Assembly (NCBI RefSeq): GCF_001625215.2
Contig: NC_030383.2
Location: 56,844,949 to 56,908,948, forward strand
Length of the DNA stretch: 64,000 bases
Reading direction: 5' to 3'
Source of the DNA: Daucus carota subsp. sativus
Lineage: Eukaryota; Streptophyta; Magnoliopsida; Apiales; Apiaceae
Part shown: one piece after another, positions 17,718 to 27,935 of the stretch
How positions within the stretch are numbered: position 1 is the first letter of the stretch
How the letters are laid out: each line of letters opens with the position of its first letter
The notes under the pieces: generated by a model
Databases searched by the model: none
Told to the model about the DNA's origin: nothing
The model's input: only the letters and a program-made list of their open reading frames with translations
Position numbers and translations under genes: made by a program

Positions 17718-18711
17718 TTTTTTTTTTTTTGAAAGGCAAAAGGGAGATTATATTAATAATAATGGACCAGTACATCAGAGCAGATCAGCAAAACATGTCC
17801 AAACGATTCCCTAGCATGTCCAAACGATTCCCTAGCAATCATTACATTTAATTTCAGCAGACATAATACCCTTCCAAAAGCTGCATAAACTGACCACTAC
17901 TGCTACTAATGATCTACTACTACTAGTGATACTAGAAAAGATATAACTAAAGACCCTTTCCATGCAGTTCCTGAACAAACCCTTGAACTTCCATAGTTAC
18001 TCCAGCTCAATGATCTCCACCCCATTCACATTTGCAATAGCATCCATAGCATCTAGAGCACCATCTTCAACGACCGGAGCTTGATCCTCAGCATCATCCT
18101 CCACAGCAGGCTCCAGTTCAGCCTCATGAACAGCAACAAAATGAGGGTCAGCTTGACCTAATCCCATGTCCAAGTGCCAGAGCTCAAACACCCTACCAAA
18201 GGGATGAGCCATAATCACCATAACTTTGAAGTGATGAGCTCCATATTCAGCCAAATACTCAGCCAAAGCGTTAGCTTCAAGATCACAGAGAGAGATATCC
18301 ATATCAAAGCTTGCATCAGCCTTGCGTTGGTTGAGTTGCTGCACAATAAACTGATCATCCGGGTGGACGCCTTCAAGATGAGAGTTTCGCCATTCCCAGA
18401 ATGACTCAAAGTGGTCTGATTCCAGGATGAAGCGTTCCCAACCTTCCAGAAAAGCACATTTGCATCCTTCCAACATGGCCTGAAACTCATTCAACCTGCG
18501 AGACTGAATACCAAGGGAGCCCGAAATCATACGCAAGATTTTCCCACGACTGTTGCGAACAACCACACCGATGCTAGAGACGTTGCCATTGGGAAGAGCA
18601 TTGACAAGGAAACAACCATGCACATTAATTTTGATCTTTCCCTGACGAGGCATAATCATCAACAAATTCAGGCTCAACCATTAAGAGAAAGTGTTAACAA
18701 AGGAGAGGGTT
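17718..18711 (-). mobile_element. Poly(A) retroposon inserted in the GH17 spacer
   Basis: On the minus strand the insert runs from about 18711 to a 13-base poly(A), seen as the T-run 17718-17730. It interrupts a spacer that is continuous behind copy 1 (11610-11620), so the borders are good to a few bases. Target duplication is short or unclear. It carries one reading frame (17997-18659). It could be the 3' end of a plant L1-type LINE, whose ORF2 ends in an RNase H domain, or a processed gene copy moved by LINE machinery. Confidence 0.65.
17997..18659 (-). CDS. RNase H-like (RVT_3-type) domain protein in retroposon
   Basis: A single-exon frame of 220 codons, beginning at ATG 18657-18659 (a second ATG lies two codons on) and ending TAG at 17997. 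The N-terminal half reads like the RNase H-like fold of plant LINE ORF2 proteins and of the widespread plant RVT_3 family: GKIKINVHGCF strand, SSIGVVVRNSRGKIL, NEFQAMLEGCKCAFLEGW and ILESDHFESFW. The first catalytic Asp, normally in 'N-x-DG', is His (NVHG); the Glu and second Asp motifs remain. The C-terminal 60 residues are acidic and Ala/Val/Glu-rich, unlike a nuclease. It sits in a poly(A) insert, so it is a retrotransposon end or retrogene. Expression is unknown. Confidence 0.6.
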   Translation of the reverse strand: MIMPRQGKIKINVHGCFLVNALPNGNVSSIGVVVRNSRGKILRMISGSLGIQSRRLNEFQAMLEGCKCAFLEGWERFILESDHFESFWEWRNSHLEGVHPDDQFIVQQLNQRKADASFDMDISLCDLEANALAEYLAEYGAHHFKVMVIMAHPFGRVFELWHLDMGLGQADPHFVAVHEAELEPAVEDDAEDQAPVVEDGALDAMDAIANVNGVEIIELE

Positions 18712-19926
18712 TAATGATGGAGTTCAGTGTTTTAAAAAGTAAAAATTGGTAAAAAAACATGAAATAAGAATTAATTGAATTAATCATAATTAATCATATA
18801 ATTATATATTTAACCGGTTCAAAGAGTATGGAACAGAGACTAATCAAAATTAATCACTGATTTCTAGAATAATAACGGAGTCTAGCATAACGTACATATT
18901 AGCTACGATGTTCGGTATAATCTTAACAATATATACTGATTTGACCTATATCAAATTTGTTCTAAAAATTGAGAGTCTAAATTTATACTATTTAATTTGT
19001 ACTCTCAAATAATTTTTGAGTTAGATTTGGTTTTGTTTATCGAAATAGATCGATATCAAAACTTAAAAATAATTTAAATCATACACGATTCTGATTGAAA
19101 ATCTAAAAAAACGTGTGAATGAGATATGAGAATGGAAATAAATAATGAGATGAAGAGTATGCGAATGAATATCCCAGATAGTGTCAAATGAATAATTTAT
19201 CCATAAAATAAAAATGGAATTCCAATTACATAACATAAAATGCTAGGATCGGAACTCTTAAAGTCAGGGTTATTTCGAACACCAACACTTATATTTAAGA
19301 TTCTGATTCCTCTTAACTGGACATTAATTATGAAGATCTTTCAACTCTAAAACGGCCACGACGGGAGTCTGCACTCTCTGCGCTACAGCATACAGTGCTG
19401 TCACCTATATTTTGTTACCATATCTATTTGGTTCTAATTTTTTTTGGATGATATAGGCTATTGAGTTTTAAGACCTTCTAGATTAATTTAGATTATGAAT
19501 TCAAGATTTTGTAGATTCATTTGGATTATGAATAGCAAATTTAACTCGATTTAATGATAAAATAATTTTGCTCATTTTCATAATCATATATCAAAATTTT
19601 TCGAGTCAATTCTCAGTCAAATCGGAGTTCGGATAACCCCCTATTTTGATATTTCATCGGTGCCTCCAAACTTCGAACTATATATCTATCTACATGACGC
19701 TAGTAAAAAAACTGGTGCTTATCTTGTTTCGAAAGGAACAATGAGCAAAAATGTGAAGTATATCTTCGATGCCAATTCTCGTGAACTGGTTTGCCACATA
19801 TTTCCTTAATTTGGCAAAAACTAACCTGGACCTCAACCCAGGTCTCATGCAATCAACGACGCACTTGAGTTTCAAAACAACCTGAGCGAGCCACGTAAAA
19901 GAAACACTTCGGCACGTAGCTTATCA
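18712..19926. other. Upstream region of GH17 copy 3
   Basis: No gene. It first continues the spacer shared with copy 1 (about 11615-11791, 12172-12310). From about 18955 it is homologous to 7735-9300, upstream of copy 1. It lacks the solo LTR and the MITE found at the equivalent places. Confidence 0.65.
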
Positions 19927-20293
19927 GAGCATCTCCTGGGGTGCCAAGAGAGGTGCCAAAATGCCATGTGGCATGACATGACATAACAATCTTTTTGGCT
20001 ACCCATTGGAGTGATAGGGGTGCCAAGCAAAGTTGCCAATTTTTGGCACCCTTTGGCATCCTCCCAAAATGGGAAAAATTCATTTATTGTCATAAAAGCC
20101 TATAATATCCTATCTAATTTTAGATAAACAAAATTATAGTATTTTTGACAACTTTAGTTGCCAACCATTGAAGTGAATATTGATAAGAGGGGTGCCAAAA
20201 GTAACTTAAAAGAAAGAGAAAATAAAATATTGATATTTTTGATGAATAAGCATGTTTAGCAATTTTGGTTGGCACCTCACATTGGAGATGCTC
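19927..20293. mobile_element. MITE with GAGCATCTCC ends in GH17 copy 3 promoter
   Basis: A 367-bp insert with terminal inverted repeats gagcatctcc/ggagatgctc. Copy 1's promoter (9286-9302, cttatcactgtaac) is the empty site. Flanks are tca on the left and tcg on the right, consistent with a 3-bp target duplication with one change (Harbinger/Tourist-like). Internally 'ggggtgccaa' and 'ttggcacc' motifs recur. It puts the conserved distal promoter block 367 bp further from the TATA box. Confidence 0.8.
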
Positions 20294-20397
20294 TCGCTGT
20301 AACAAACTTGCATGTCATTTCGGCCGCATTTGCCTTGGTGTTTATCACTTTGCCCTCATTCAAGTATTTCCGACCCGACCCGGCCCCTTCTCCACAC

Positions 20398-20405
20398 TAT
20401 AAATA
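20398..20405 (+). promoter_or_regulatory. TATA box of GH17 copy 3
   Basis: tataaata, 82 bases before the ATG at 20487, in the same context as copy 1. Confidence 0.75.
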
Positions 20406-20486
20406 GGACCCCAAGTACTACATGCAGATCACCATCAAAGAAAGTAGAGCAAGAGTTCTCTTAGTATCCAGAGCTTTGTTATCAAA

Positions 20487-21688
20487 ATGCATTCGAGAAT
20501 TCCCTTTGTAGTGTTGCTACTTTCATTATTATCTTCAAGCTTCCTCCAGATTGCCTTAGGTGCGTGCAGCTATTATATAAGCTTGTTTCGATAATTTTGC
20601 ACAATTTTTTTTTAAAATTTACTAACGTGTATAAAATTATTATTGCAGGTGCTCTGAGGAACGACAACCAAGCGCAACCTGTAGGTGTTACCTATGGAAC
20701 ATTTGCTGACAATCAACCGTCAGCTCAAGAAGCCGTGGGTCTTGTCCAATCTGTCGGGATCAGGAGAATTAGACTTTATGGCCCGGACCATAATGCTCTG
20801 AATTCCCTCAGGAACACGGGCATTGAAGTTGTGCTTGGCGTCCCCAACGACCATCTCCCGTGGATTGCCTCTAACCAGGACAACGCCAAGCAGTGGATCC
20901 AAGGCAATGTCCAAAACTATCAGAACGTCAATTTCAGGTTCATTGTTGTTGGCAATGGAATTACTCCGTTCCACGACCAGACTTCCCAGTTCGCGCAGTT
21001 TGTCCTCCCTGCCATGCAAAACATCCAGAACGCAATTTCTGCATTCGGCCTCCAGAACAAAATGAGAGTCACCACAGCCGTGGACCAATCCGAGATTCTT
21101 AACGTGAACTATCAGCCATCACAGAGTGAATTCAGGCCCGAAGCCAGACAATTCATCGATCCAATCATCCAATTCCTAGTTCACAACAACAATGCACCCT
21201 TGCTCGTCAACCTTCACCCTTTCTACAGCTTAGTGCACGTAAAGGAAGACATCCCTATGGACTTAGAAGCTCAAGCCCACCGCGAATCCAGAAGTGCTCG
21301 TTTTGATTACGCTACTTTCAGGTCTGCACAAACTCGTGTCCAAGACGGACCACTTATCTACACAAACTTGTTTGATTCAATGGTGGACAGTGTACACGCC
21401 GCGCTAGAGAAGGCTGGCGGATCCTCCTTGGATGTGGTGGTCTCCGAAGTAGGATGGCCAACGGAAGGACACTCTGCAGCTACTATTGACAACGCCAGGA
21501 CTCATAACAACGGATTGATTAATCATGTACAGAGCATTGGGACTCCAAAAAGACCTCAGAAGCGTATTGAGACTTATATCTTCAATTTGTTTGACGAGAA
21601 CAAGAGGGATCCGGAGGTCGAGAGGCACTGGGGAATCTTCTGGAACAACAAACAAGCCAAGTACAACATCAATTTCCAAAATCAGTAA
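20487..21688 (+). CDS. GH17 glucan endo-1,3-beta-glucosidase-like protein, copy 3
   Basis: Exons 20487-20559 and 20649-21688; 370 residues. Signal peptide about 1-25 (MHSRIPFVVLLLSLLSSSF), mature part from about ALRNDNQAQPV. Outside the start of the mature chain it differs from copy 1 at very few residues (for example RRIRLYG for RRMRLYG, SEILNV for SEMLNV). It has the SEVGWPTEG nucleophile motif (Glu about 291) and, as in copy 1, VVGNGI with Gly128 (20957-20959) in place of the acid/base Glu. It would be a secreted or vacuolar PR-2-like protein, perhaps still binding beta-glucan but of doubtful activity. Its promoter carries the 367-bp MITE. AATAAA lies at 21721. This and copy 1 are the two potentially functional members. 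Confidence 0.93.
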
Positions 21689-21720
21689 TAAGTTTAAGTA
21701 TAAAATAGCAGTTTATCATT

Positions 21721-21726
21721 AATAAA
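21721..21726 (+). terminator. Polyadenylation signal, GH17 copy 3
   Basis: AATAAA 33 bases after the stop codon. Homology to the copy 1 and 2 downstream regions ends at about 21800, marking the right edge of the tandem unit. Confidence 0.6.
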
Positions 21727-22317
21727 AGGGTTCGGGAATGCATGAGTACCGACGAAGAACCAATTTTACAGACTGCTGTTTGTTTGTAACAAAGCTTTAT
21801 GAGAAATTATCTTGAATAAAATAAATAAACAAGGCTCATGTTATACAAATTTTTGCCGGGTGTGCACAAAGATCTAACTTCAAATCAAACATTTTATACA
21901 GTAAACACTAAGGCAGTGGGTGTGCACATAAATCTAACTTCTAATCAAACATATTCATACTTTTCAGTTGCAAATTAATCACATGTTAGTTGAACATGAG
22001 TCTAAGGAGTATGAAATTTAACAAAAAAATGCCAATAATGATATTGTCAATTTTAATTGTGGAAAGATTTCTTCCACCACTATTTTATAACATGTAAATG
22101 AGCATGAAAACCTATCAAAAATTTAATCAAATTAGGTAGATATAGGAAAGTAGTTCTTTCCGGTAGAACTTAACAATTAAGTAGATAGATGATATGAGTA
22201 AAATGTAATCTCTTTTCAACTGGAACTAGTTGTTGGCGATTATTTATAAAAAATAATCTGTGCTGACATGTAGTTTACTCCAAAATCTTATAATTAACAT
22301 ATAAAAAACTAAACTAA

Positions 22318-23399
22318 GAGGGTGGTATTGTATGATGATTTTTAATGATTTTTATTGACTTTTAAAATCTAGGTGTATTCAATTAAGATTTTTAATTACT
22401 CTTTAAAAGTAAAGAGGTATTGTATCAGGATTTTTAAAAAATCTTTCAAAATTTGAGGTATTGAATTACAACTTTTAAAGAGTTATTAAAAGTCAGTTGT
22501 TATTCAATATATCAATGACTTTGGTGGAAAAATATAATTGATAGACTTTTAATGACTTTTTATAGAAAATTACATATATTTTTTCTGAAAATTGTCAGGC
22601 CATTATTGAAAAGATTTGACATGACTTTATATTCTCTCAATTAACCAGTCGCTAGAGCTAGAGCTTATCACTTCCGGTTCCTCTCTGCCACCAGTCTTTT
22701 CCGCTCTTTTCCAGTCAATATCTTCATGTTCCTGACTGTTTGTATAGAACTTATCATCTATCATATGATTTTTCTTAAAACTGAACAAAAGGATATAAAA
22801 CATTAAACTTGTATTATACCTCCAGCGGTGGTGGTGTAACAAGCTTCTCAAGCTCAATAGTGCTATCATAACTTTCAGTGCTATCAAGCTTCTGTGTCGA
22901 GTTTTTTTGTTATTATATCTCATCGTAGTTATAATTGCTTTCTTATAGGCATCTCTGAAAATTGTTTTGTTCTATAGTATCATGTAGGACTATTATAAAT
23001 ATTATAGTAAACAATATTATAGTATATTCCTACCCTCAAAAAAAAAATATTATAGTATATTCCATATAATACAGTAATAATACTTTGTTCTCGATTTTGT
23101 AGTCGTCAGATTTGAGAACAACACCCAAATTGGGTTATACCAGAAGATCGAGAGGTATAGCAAAAGGTCTAGAGGATTTCAAAGACGTTATTTATGATTT
23201 TAAAAGTCTATTAAAGTATTTGAAAGTCATGAATTTGTAATAAAAAGTCTGTTAAAGTTTTTAAAAGTCATTGTCTTAGAAGTCATGATTTTTTTTCTAA
23301 ATCTTAAGAAGTCAAGAAGAGTCATTAAAATCTATAAAAATCCATTAAAATCATTATCTCAAAATTTGTTATTAAAAGTCATGATACAATATCAGCCCC
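22318..23399. mobile_element. Harbinger/Tourist-like element, 1.08 kb
   Basis: Ends read gagggtggtattgtatgatga on the left and, reversed, ggggctgatattgtatcatga on the right (17 of 21 match). The element is flanked by TAA on both sides (22315-22317 and 23400-23402). The interior carries many 'aaaagtcatt/aatgactttt' subterminal repeats. No transposase was seen, so it is non-autonomous. A TAA/TTA duplication is characteristic of PIF/Harbinger elements. Confidence 0.7.
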
Positions 23400-23594
23400 T
23401 AAATGTGAAATATAAGACTGAGTGAAACAGTTGTATATTGAGGATTTTCTGAAAGAAGATCAATTGATATTATTATAATCTTTAAATCACAAACTACATG
23501 TTATTCAACTAAGAATGTCTTATTGCTGAAAACGAAAATGTATGTTGTGTTACTACATTCATACATTTTCGTTCACATAAACTCCGCGCTTCTG

Positions 23595-23730
23595 AGCACG
23601 ATTGGATAGCCCAATGGTGGGTTTATCCTCTGTTGTCCCGGGACACCCGGGTTCGACTCTGGCTCACCCGAGAATTATTAGAACAGATACTAATTTGTAA
23701 GGCATATAAGCCTGCATTGTCAAAAAAAAA
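23595..23730 (+). mobile_element. tRNA-derived SINE with 15-bp target duplications
   Basis: The 5' part has RNA polymerase III promoter boxes: A box tagcccaatgg (about 23607) and B box gttcgactc (about 23651). A tRNA-unrelated body follows, ending ttgtc and an A-run at 23722-23730. It is flanked by perfect direct repeats aactccgcgcttctg at 23580-23594 and 23731-23745. Boxes, tail and long target duplications are together diagnostic of a SINE. Confidence 0.9.
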
Positions 23731-23796
23731 AACTCCGCGCTTCTGTTCCCTTTCACAAAGGATGTGATCTCCTTCTGCAAAATCTCTTCAGCAATA

Positions 23797-24047
23797 CTCC
23801 CTGCGTCCCCCTCATTTGTTTACATTGAGGGACGGGGGTTCGGCACGCATTCTAATGCTCTTATAAAACGTAGTTTGATAAATTATTTTTAACTTTTTTT
23901 TCTTTTGAATAAAAGTTTGATGTTTATATTTTTATACAAAAAAGAAATTTTTTAAAAATAAGTTATGCAACTATATTTTATATGTCTCTTAAAATGCGTG
24001 TCGAGCAGTGTAAAAAAACTGTAAAGAAATGAGAGGGACAGAGGGAG
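23797..24047. mobile_element. Stowaway-like MITE, 251 bp
   Basis: Terminal inverted repeats ctccctgcgtccccctcatt and, at the right, aatgagagggacagagggag, flanked by TA on each side. Confidence 0.85.
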
Positions 24048-24531
24048 TACAAGATTTAACATCGGTACAAGTGTATAGGAATTAATTAATTAATTATACT
24101 CAACTTACGGCAAAACTATTGTTAAATTTAAACAGGAAAGACTAATCATTTGAAATAGTAGGGTGCCTTTAGAGAATTAACTGTAGTCTTTTGTTTTAAA
24201 ATTTTTACAAATTACTGGACATATTTCGAGTTTTTGAGACTTTAAGTTATTTTGAATAAAGATAATAAACAAGGCTTGTGCGGTTATGTTGGTCATACAA
24301 ATTTTTGCCTTAGATAGTTTAATTTCGTGACACAACCAGACAATGGGTGCATAGTAGAGTTGTGTACGAACCAAACTGTTCACAAACAAGTTCTACTCGA
24401 TTCATTTAAATCTCGTTTTGATTTAATTCGGTTTGTAATCAAACTCCAATTCAAATAATAAATTTTGTTTATTAAGAAACTCGAGTCGAGTATTATAAGT
24501 GTTCGACTCGAGCAGACTCTTCGGTACCATA

Positions 24532-25078
24532 CTCCGTCTGTTTTTTTATTTGACGTTTGACTTTTGACACGTTGAATGGAGAGTAAAATTTATTATTTTT
24601 GATACATTTCTTTGTGAATAAAAAATTGGGGTTTTTTCATAAATACTCAAGTCCAAAATTGTTTTTGCAAAAATACTATATCATTTTTAAATATTTTGTA
24701 AAATTATCAAATTTTTGAAAATATTTGTAAAAATATTGTATGCAACCCGTTGCAACCACCTGCAACCATATTCGCAACCAGGTTCAACCATATTCGCAAT
24801 CCCTGCGGGGCCAATTTACTGAAGTTGCATCTAGTTGCATACCGTATTTTTGCAAAAAAAATTTTAAAAATTAGTATTTTTGCAACTTTTTTCAAAAGAT
24901 AGTAAAATCGCAAAAAAACTTAAAAAATGTGGTATTTTTGATAAATTCCCTAAAAAATTTGGTTATATATTTTTATTCAGAAAAAAAATTTAGAAAATAA
25001 TATTTTTAATTACCCTGTCAAAGTACTTAAAAATGTGTGCCCAAAATCAAAGCGTCAAATAATAAAAAACAGAGGGAG
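24532..25078. mobile_element. Stowaway-like MITE split by another insertion
   Basis: Ends ctccgtctgtttttttattt and, reversed, ctccctctgttttttattat; TA flanks both. The 547-bp span contains a 323-bp insert (24628-24950), so the original MITE was about 215 bp. Confidence 0.78.
24628..24950. mobile_element. Mutator-like MITE nested in the Stowaway-like MITE
   Basis: Flanked by perfect 9-bp duplications taaaaaatt (24619-24627 and 24951-24959). Ends ggggttttttcataaatac and, reversed, gggaatttatcaaaaatac form imperfect inverted repeats. A 9-bp duplication indicates the Mutator superfamily. Confidence 0.75.
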
Positions 25079-26112
25079 TATATCATATATGAATTTTCAA
25101 TATTTAATTTTTTAGAATATAGAAATAAATTTTTTTGGGTAACATCATTAAAATAAGTATATATCAACATCCGTACAGCTGGATTGTCAAGAATTTTTTT
25201 TAAAAAAAATTTAAACATCATTTCAAGACCAAGCATAGTTTAAGTTGTAATAATTTCGCTAGTTGACTGCTAAAATTTTACATCAAATATACTTTTATTT
25301 TTTGCTATTTTTCTAACATCATTAAAATAAATACATCACAACATCTACGTGGTTGGATCATTAAGAAAAAATTTTGGAAAAATTTAAGGTCGATTCGGGA
25401 CCAAACTTGTTTAAAGTTGTAGTAATTTCACTAGTTTGTTAACATTTTACATCATATATATTTTTTATTTTTGATATTTTTGTAACATCATCAAATAGGT
25501 AAATCATAACACCCATACGGTTGGATTGTTAATTTTTTTAAAATAAATAAATTAATTAATCATCAATTCAGGAACTTGTTTTAAGTAATTTTTTTATAAA
25601 TATTCAAATTTTCACGAACGACTCGACTCGACACAAATTGTTCTCGAACTCGACTCGATTCTTAACAAACTCCCGTTCGGAAAAATATATAATATTCAAT
25701 TGCCTAACGATTAAAGTCGACTCATTTAATAAAAACTCAAGATCGATGATCAAAAACTCGACTCAACTCAGTTCGTTTACCGTCATACTATAGAGATATT
25801 GAACTTTTCCGTTGATAACATCTCCACCCCTACATACCGTCTAAATATATATACATGTGTTAATGCATGTTTTACCCCAGTAGCTTCCATCTCGAGTAAT
25901 CTCGACATCGACACTGAAATTCATCATACACACCCATCACAACCATTTGATATCGTTCAATCTCTACAACACCAGTTTATCTACAGCTACAACAACCCCA
26001 GTTTGGCGACACCCACCAATAAATCGAAATTATTGTTCCATTAACTCTTTTCATGTCTGCCACCTTCATCTCCACCTTCACCTCCACTATCTCCACTACC
26101 TCCACCACTACT

Positions 26113-26304
26113 AGAACCAAGTACAAGAAACACATCCACGAATTTTCATCGATTTCTAAAAGATTTCACCATTTTTTGTAACACAGATCACTAAATTTTA
26201 AAGATACCAGAATCAAGTACAAGAAACACATCCAAGAATTTTCATCGATTTCTAGAAGATTTCACCATTTTTTGTAACACAAATCACTAAATTTTAAAGA
26301 TAAT
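26113..26304. repeat. 96-bp direct tandem duplication
   Basis: Two adjacent near-identical units starting agaaccaagtacaag and agaatcaagtacaag. Each contains tttcatcgatttcta and caccattttttgtaacac. Confidence 0.85.
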
Positions 26305-26399
26305 ATCACTAAATTGTATTAAAAATATTACTAAAATGAATTGGTTTTTGGTTTTTAGTTTTTATATTAAAGATTTGTATTTGATCACTCTTCTGTATG

Positions 26400-26760
26400 C
26401 AGTGTTCTAAAAATCCCCGATTTAACCGATTAATCCCCGATTAATCCCCTGCAAGGTCGGTCACCGATTTGATTTCTGAAATCCGATTAATCCTTATATA
26501 TATATTTCTTAATCGAAGTATATATGATAAATTATTAAAATTAAAATACTATATTACTTTAAATATGAATAATAATAGAGTCTATGAATATAATAAATAT
26601 ATTAGTTACTAAATAGCTAATATAATAATAACTAAATATTAAATAATATTTTAATATTAAAATAAATCCGATTTTCACTCCGATTAATCCCCGATTTCCG
26701 ATTAATCCCTGAATCGGTAGCTCAACCGATTAGGTCCGATTTCCGATTTCTGTAACACTG
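26400..26760. mobile_element. hAT-type MITE, 361 bp
   Basis: Ends CAGTGTT and AACACTG, flanked by 8-bp duplications tctgtatg (26392-26399) and cctgtatg (26761-26768) that match at 7 of 8. Subterminal regions are rich in repeated 'ccgattaatcc' and 'ccgatttccgat' motifs on both sides. An 8-bp duplication with CAGTGTT ends is typical of hAT. Confidence 0.82.
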
Positions 26761-26984
26761 CCTGTATGTGTGTATTTAAAATTATGATAATTTTTTCCGT
26801 TTTCAACTAATAATTTTAGTAGGCCAGAGATGCACCGCCACTGCATAAACATGTCTAACTTGGTATATTCAATGTGTTTATAAACTAAATGCAAAATTGT
26901 TTCATCAAGAATCCAATGAATTTGTTATTTTACTGATAATGAATTTCTTTAATGAGTTGCTGATTAATGTAGTCTCAAAGATTT

Positions 26985-27678
26985 TTCCTCTGCAAACCCT
27001 AGTTTTCACTGCTCTTTTTTTTCTCTCGGCAGCGGACAGGGGCTTCCACCGGATCTCTACCGGTGGAGAGCCCCAAAACCTTTTATTTCTTTTCTTTTGT
27101 GTTTTCTTCCTTCTTTTAATAAAACTTTTTTGGACATTAGTTTGTCTTTTCGGATCTAAGGATTCAAACCCTTTTCCGATCTCCCTTTGTTTTTCTTAGA
27201 TCTCAATTTCACGGAGTTATGGATTTCTCGTTCTTCCCAGTGATTTTATTCTCGAAAGTGCCCGAATTATCTTGTTTTTGTGGGTTTGTTCCCGGATCTA
27301 GGGATTGCCTTGGTTTAGCTAATAGTTCGTTTAGGCATCTGGTTGCTAGATTGTCACGCTTGGTTTTGGTTCTTTTGTTGTCTCGCCGTTTGTGTGAGTT
27401 TTGTTATTTTCTCACCGTTTGTGTGAGTATGATGCTTGATTTAGTAATAGAAATTGTCAGAGGATTGCATTCTCAGTCGATAGCTCAAACTGTTTGTGGC
27501 GGAAGCGAAAGTGACGAAGAATGTGTATATATCATCTTCAACAAATCACGTGATTTTATCTCCAAGAAGAATGGATTAATCAGTGATTGTTTCTGTATTT
27601 TGTTGGTTCGACTCGACTGTTTATGTAGATGCCGTATGGCTTTTTATTATTGAATTAACTCATTTATCAAAAAAAAAA
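26985..27678 (+). other. Possible retroposed fragment ending in poly(A)
   Basis: A GC-richer island beginning near gcaaaccctagttttcac, with two open stretches (26897-27199; 27219-27653, 144 codons), ending in an A-run at 27669-27679. Composition and poly(A) suggest a retroposed transcript or a non-autonomous LINE. The frames match no protein I recognise and no target duplication was identified, so it is not called a gene. Confidence 0.3.
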
Positions 27679-27700
27679 ACCGTTCAAATTTTACAATATA

Positions 27701-27935
27701 CTCCCTCTGGTCCTTATTATAAGGCACTAAGATTTTTTGCACACAATTCTAGGTGCTTTGACCACCTACTTAAAATTACTTTTTTTAAAATTTTCTTTTT
27801 CTGAATTAAAATATGTGATATATATTTTAATTTTGAAAATGAAAATTTTTAAAAAAATAATTTTAAATGTGTGGTCAAAGCACCTAGAATTGTGTGTAAA
27901 AAATCTAAATGACTTATAATAAGGACCAGAGGGAG
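27701..27935. mobile_element. Stowaway-like MITE, 235 bp, near-perfect fold-back
   Basis: Ends ctccctctggtccttattat and ataataaggaccagagggag, TA on both sides. Inner arms also pair, through caattctaggtgctttgacc and ggtcaaagcacctagaattg. High arm identity suggests a fairly recent insertion. Confidence 0.9.

Larger units (their letters stand above)
24356..25795. mobile_element. Degenerate hAT-like element (host of nested MITEs)
   Basis: The left end (tagagttgtgtacgaacc, then 'ctcgagtcgag') and right end ('ctcgactcgac', then cagttcgtttaccgtcatac) are imperfect inverted counterparts of the plant hAT end type that reads 'tgtaaacgaaccgag'. Similar 'gactcgactcg' sequence recurs at 42220-42360 and 55015-55160. 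Borders are uncertain and no transposase is visible. Confidence 0.4.

Noticed and set aside
22627-22923. 98-codon minus-strand frame in the Harbinger-like element
   Set aside because: Low-complexity translation with no transposase motif and no splice or family support.
23595-23670. A genuine tRNA gene
   Set aside because: A and B boxes are present, but the sequence does not fold as a full cloverleaf by eye and sits in a poly(A)-tailed unit with target duplications, so it is a SINE head.
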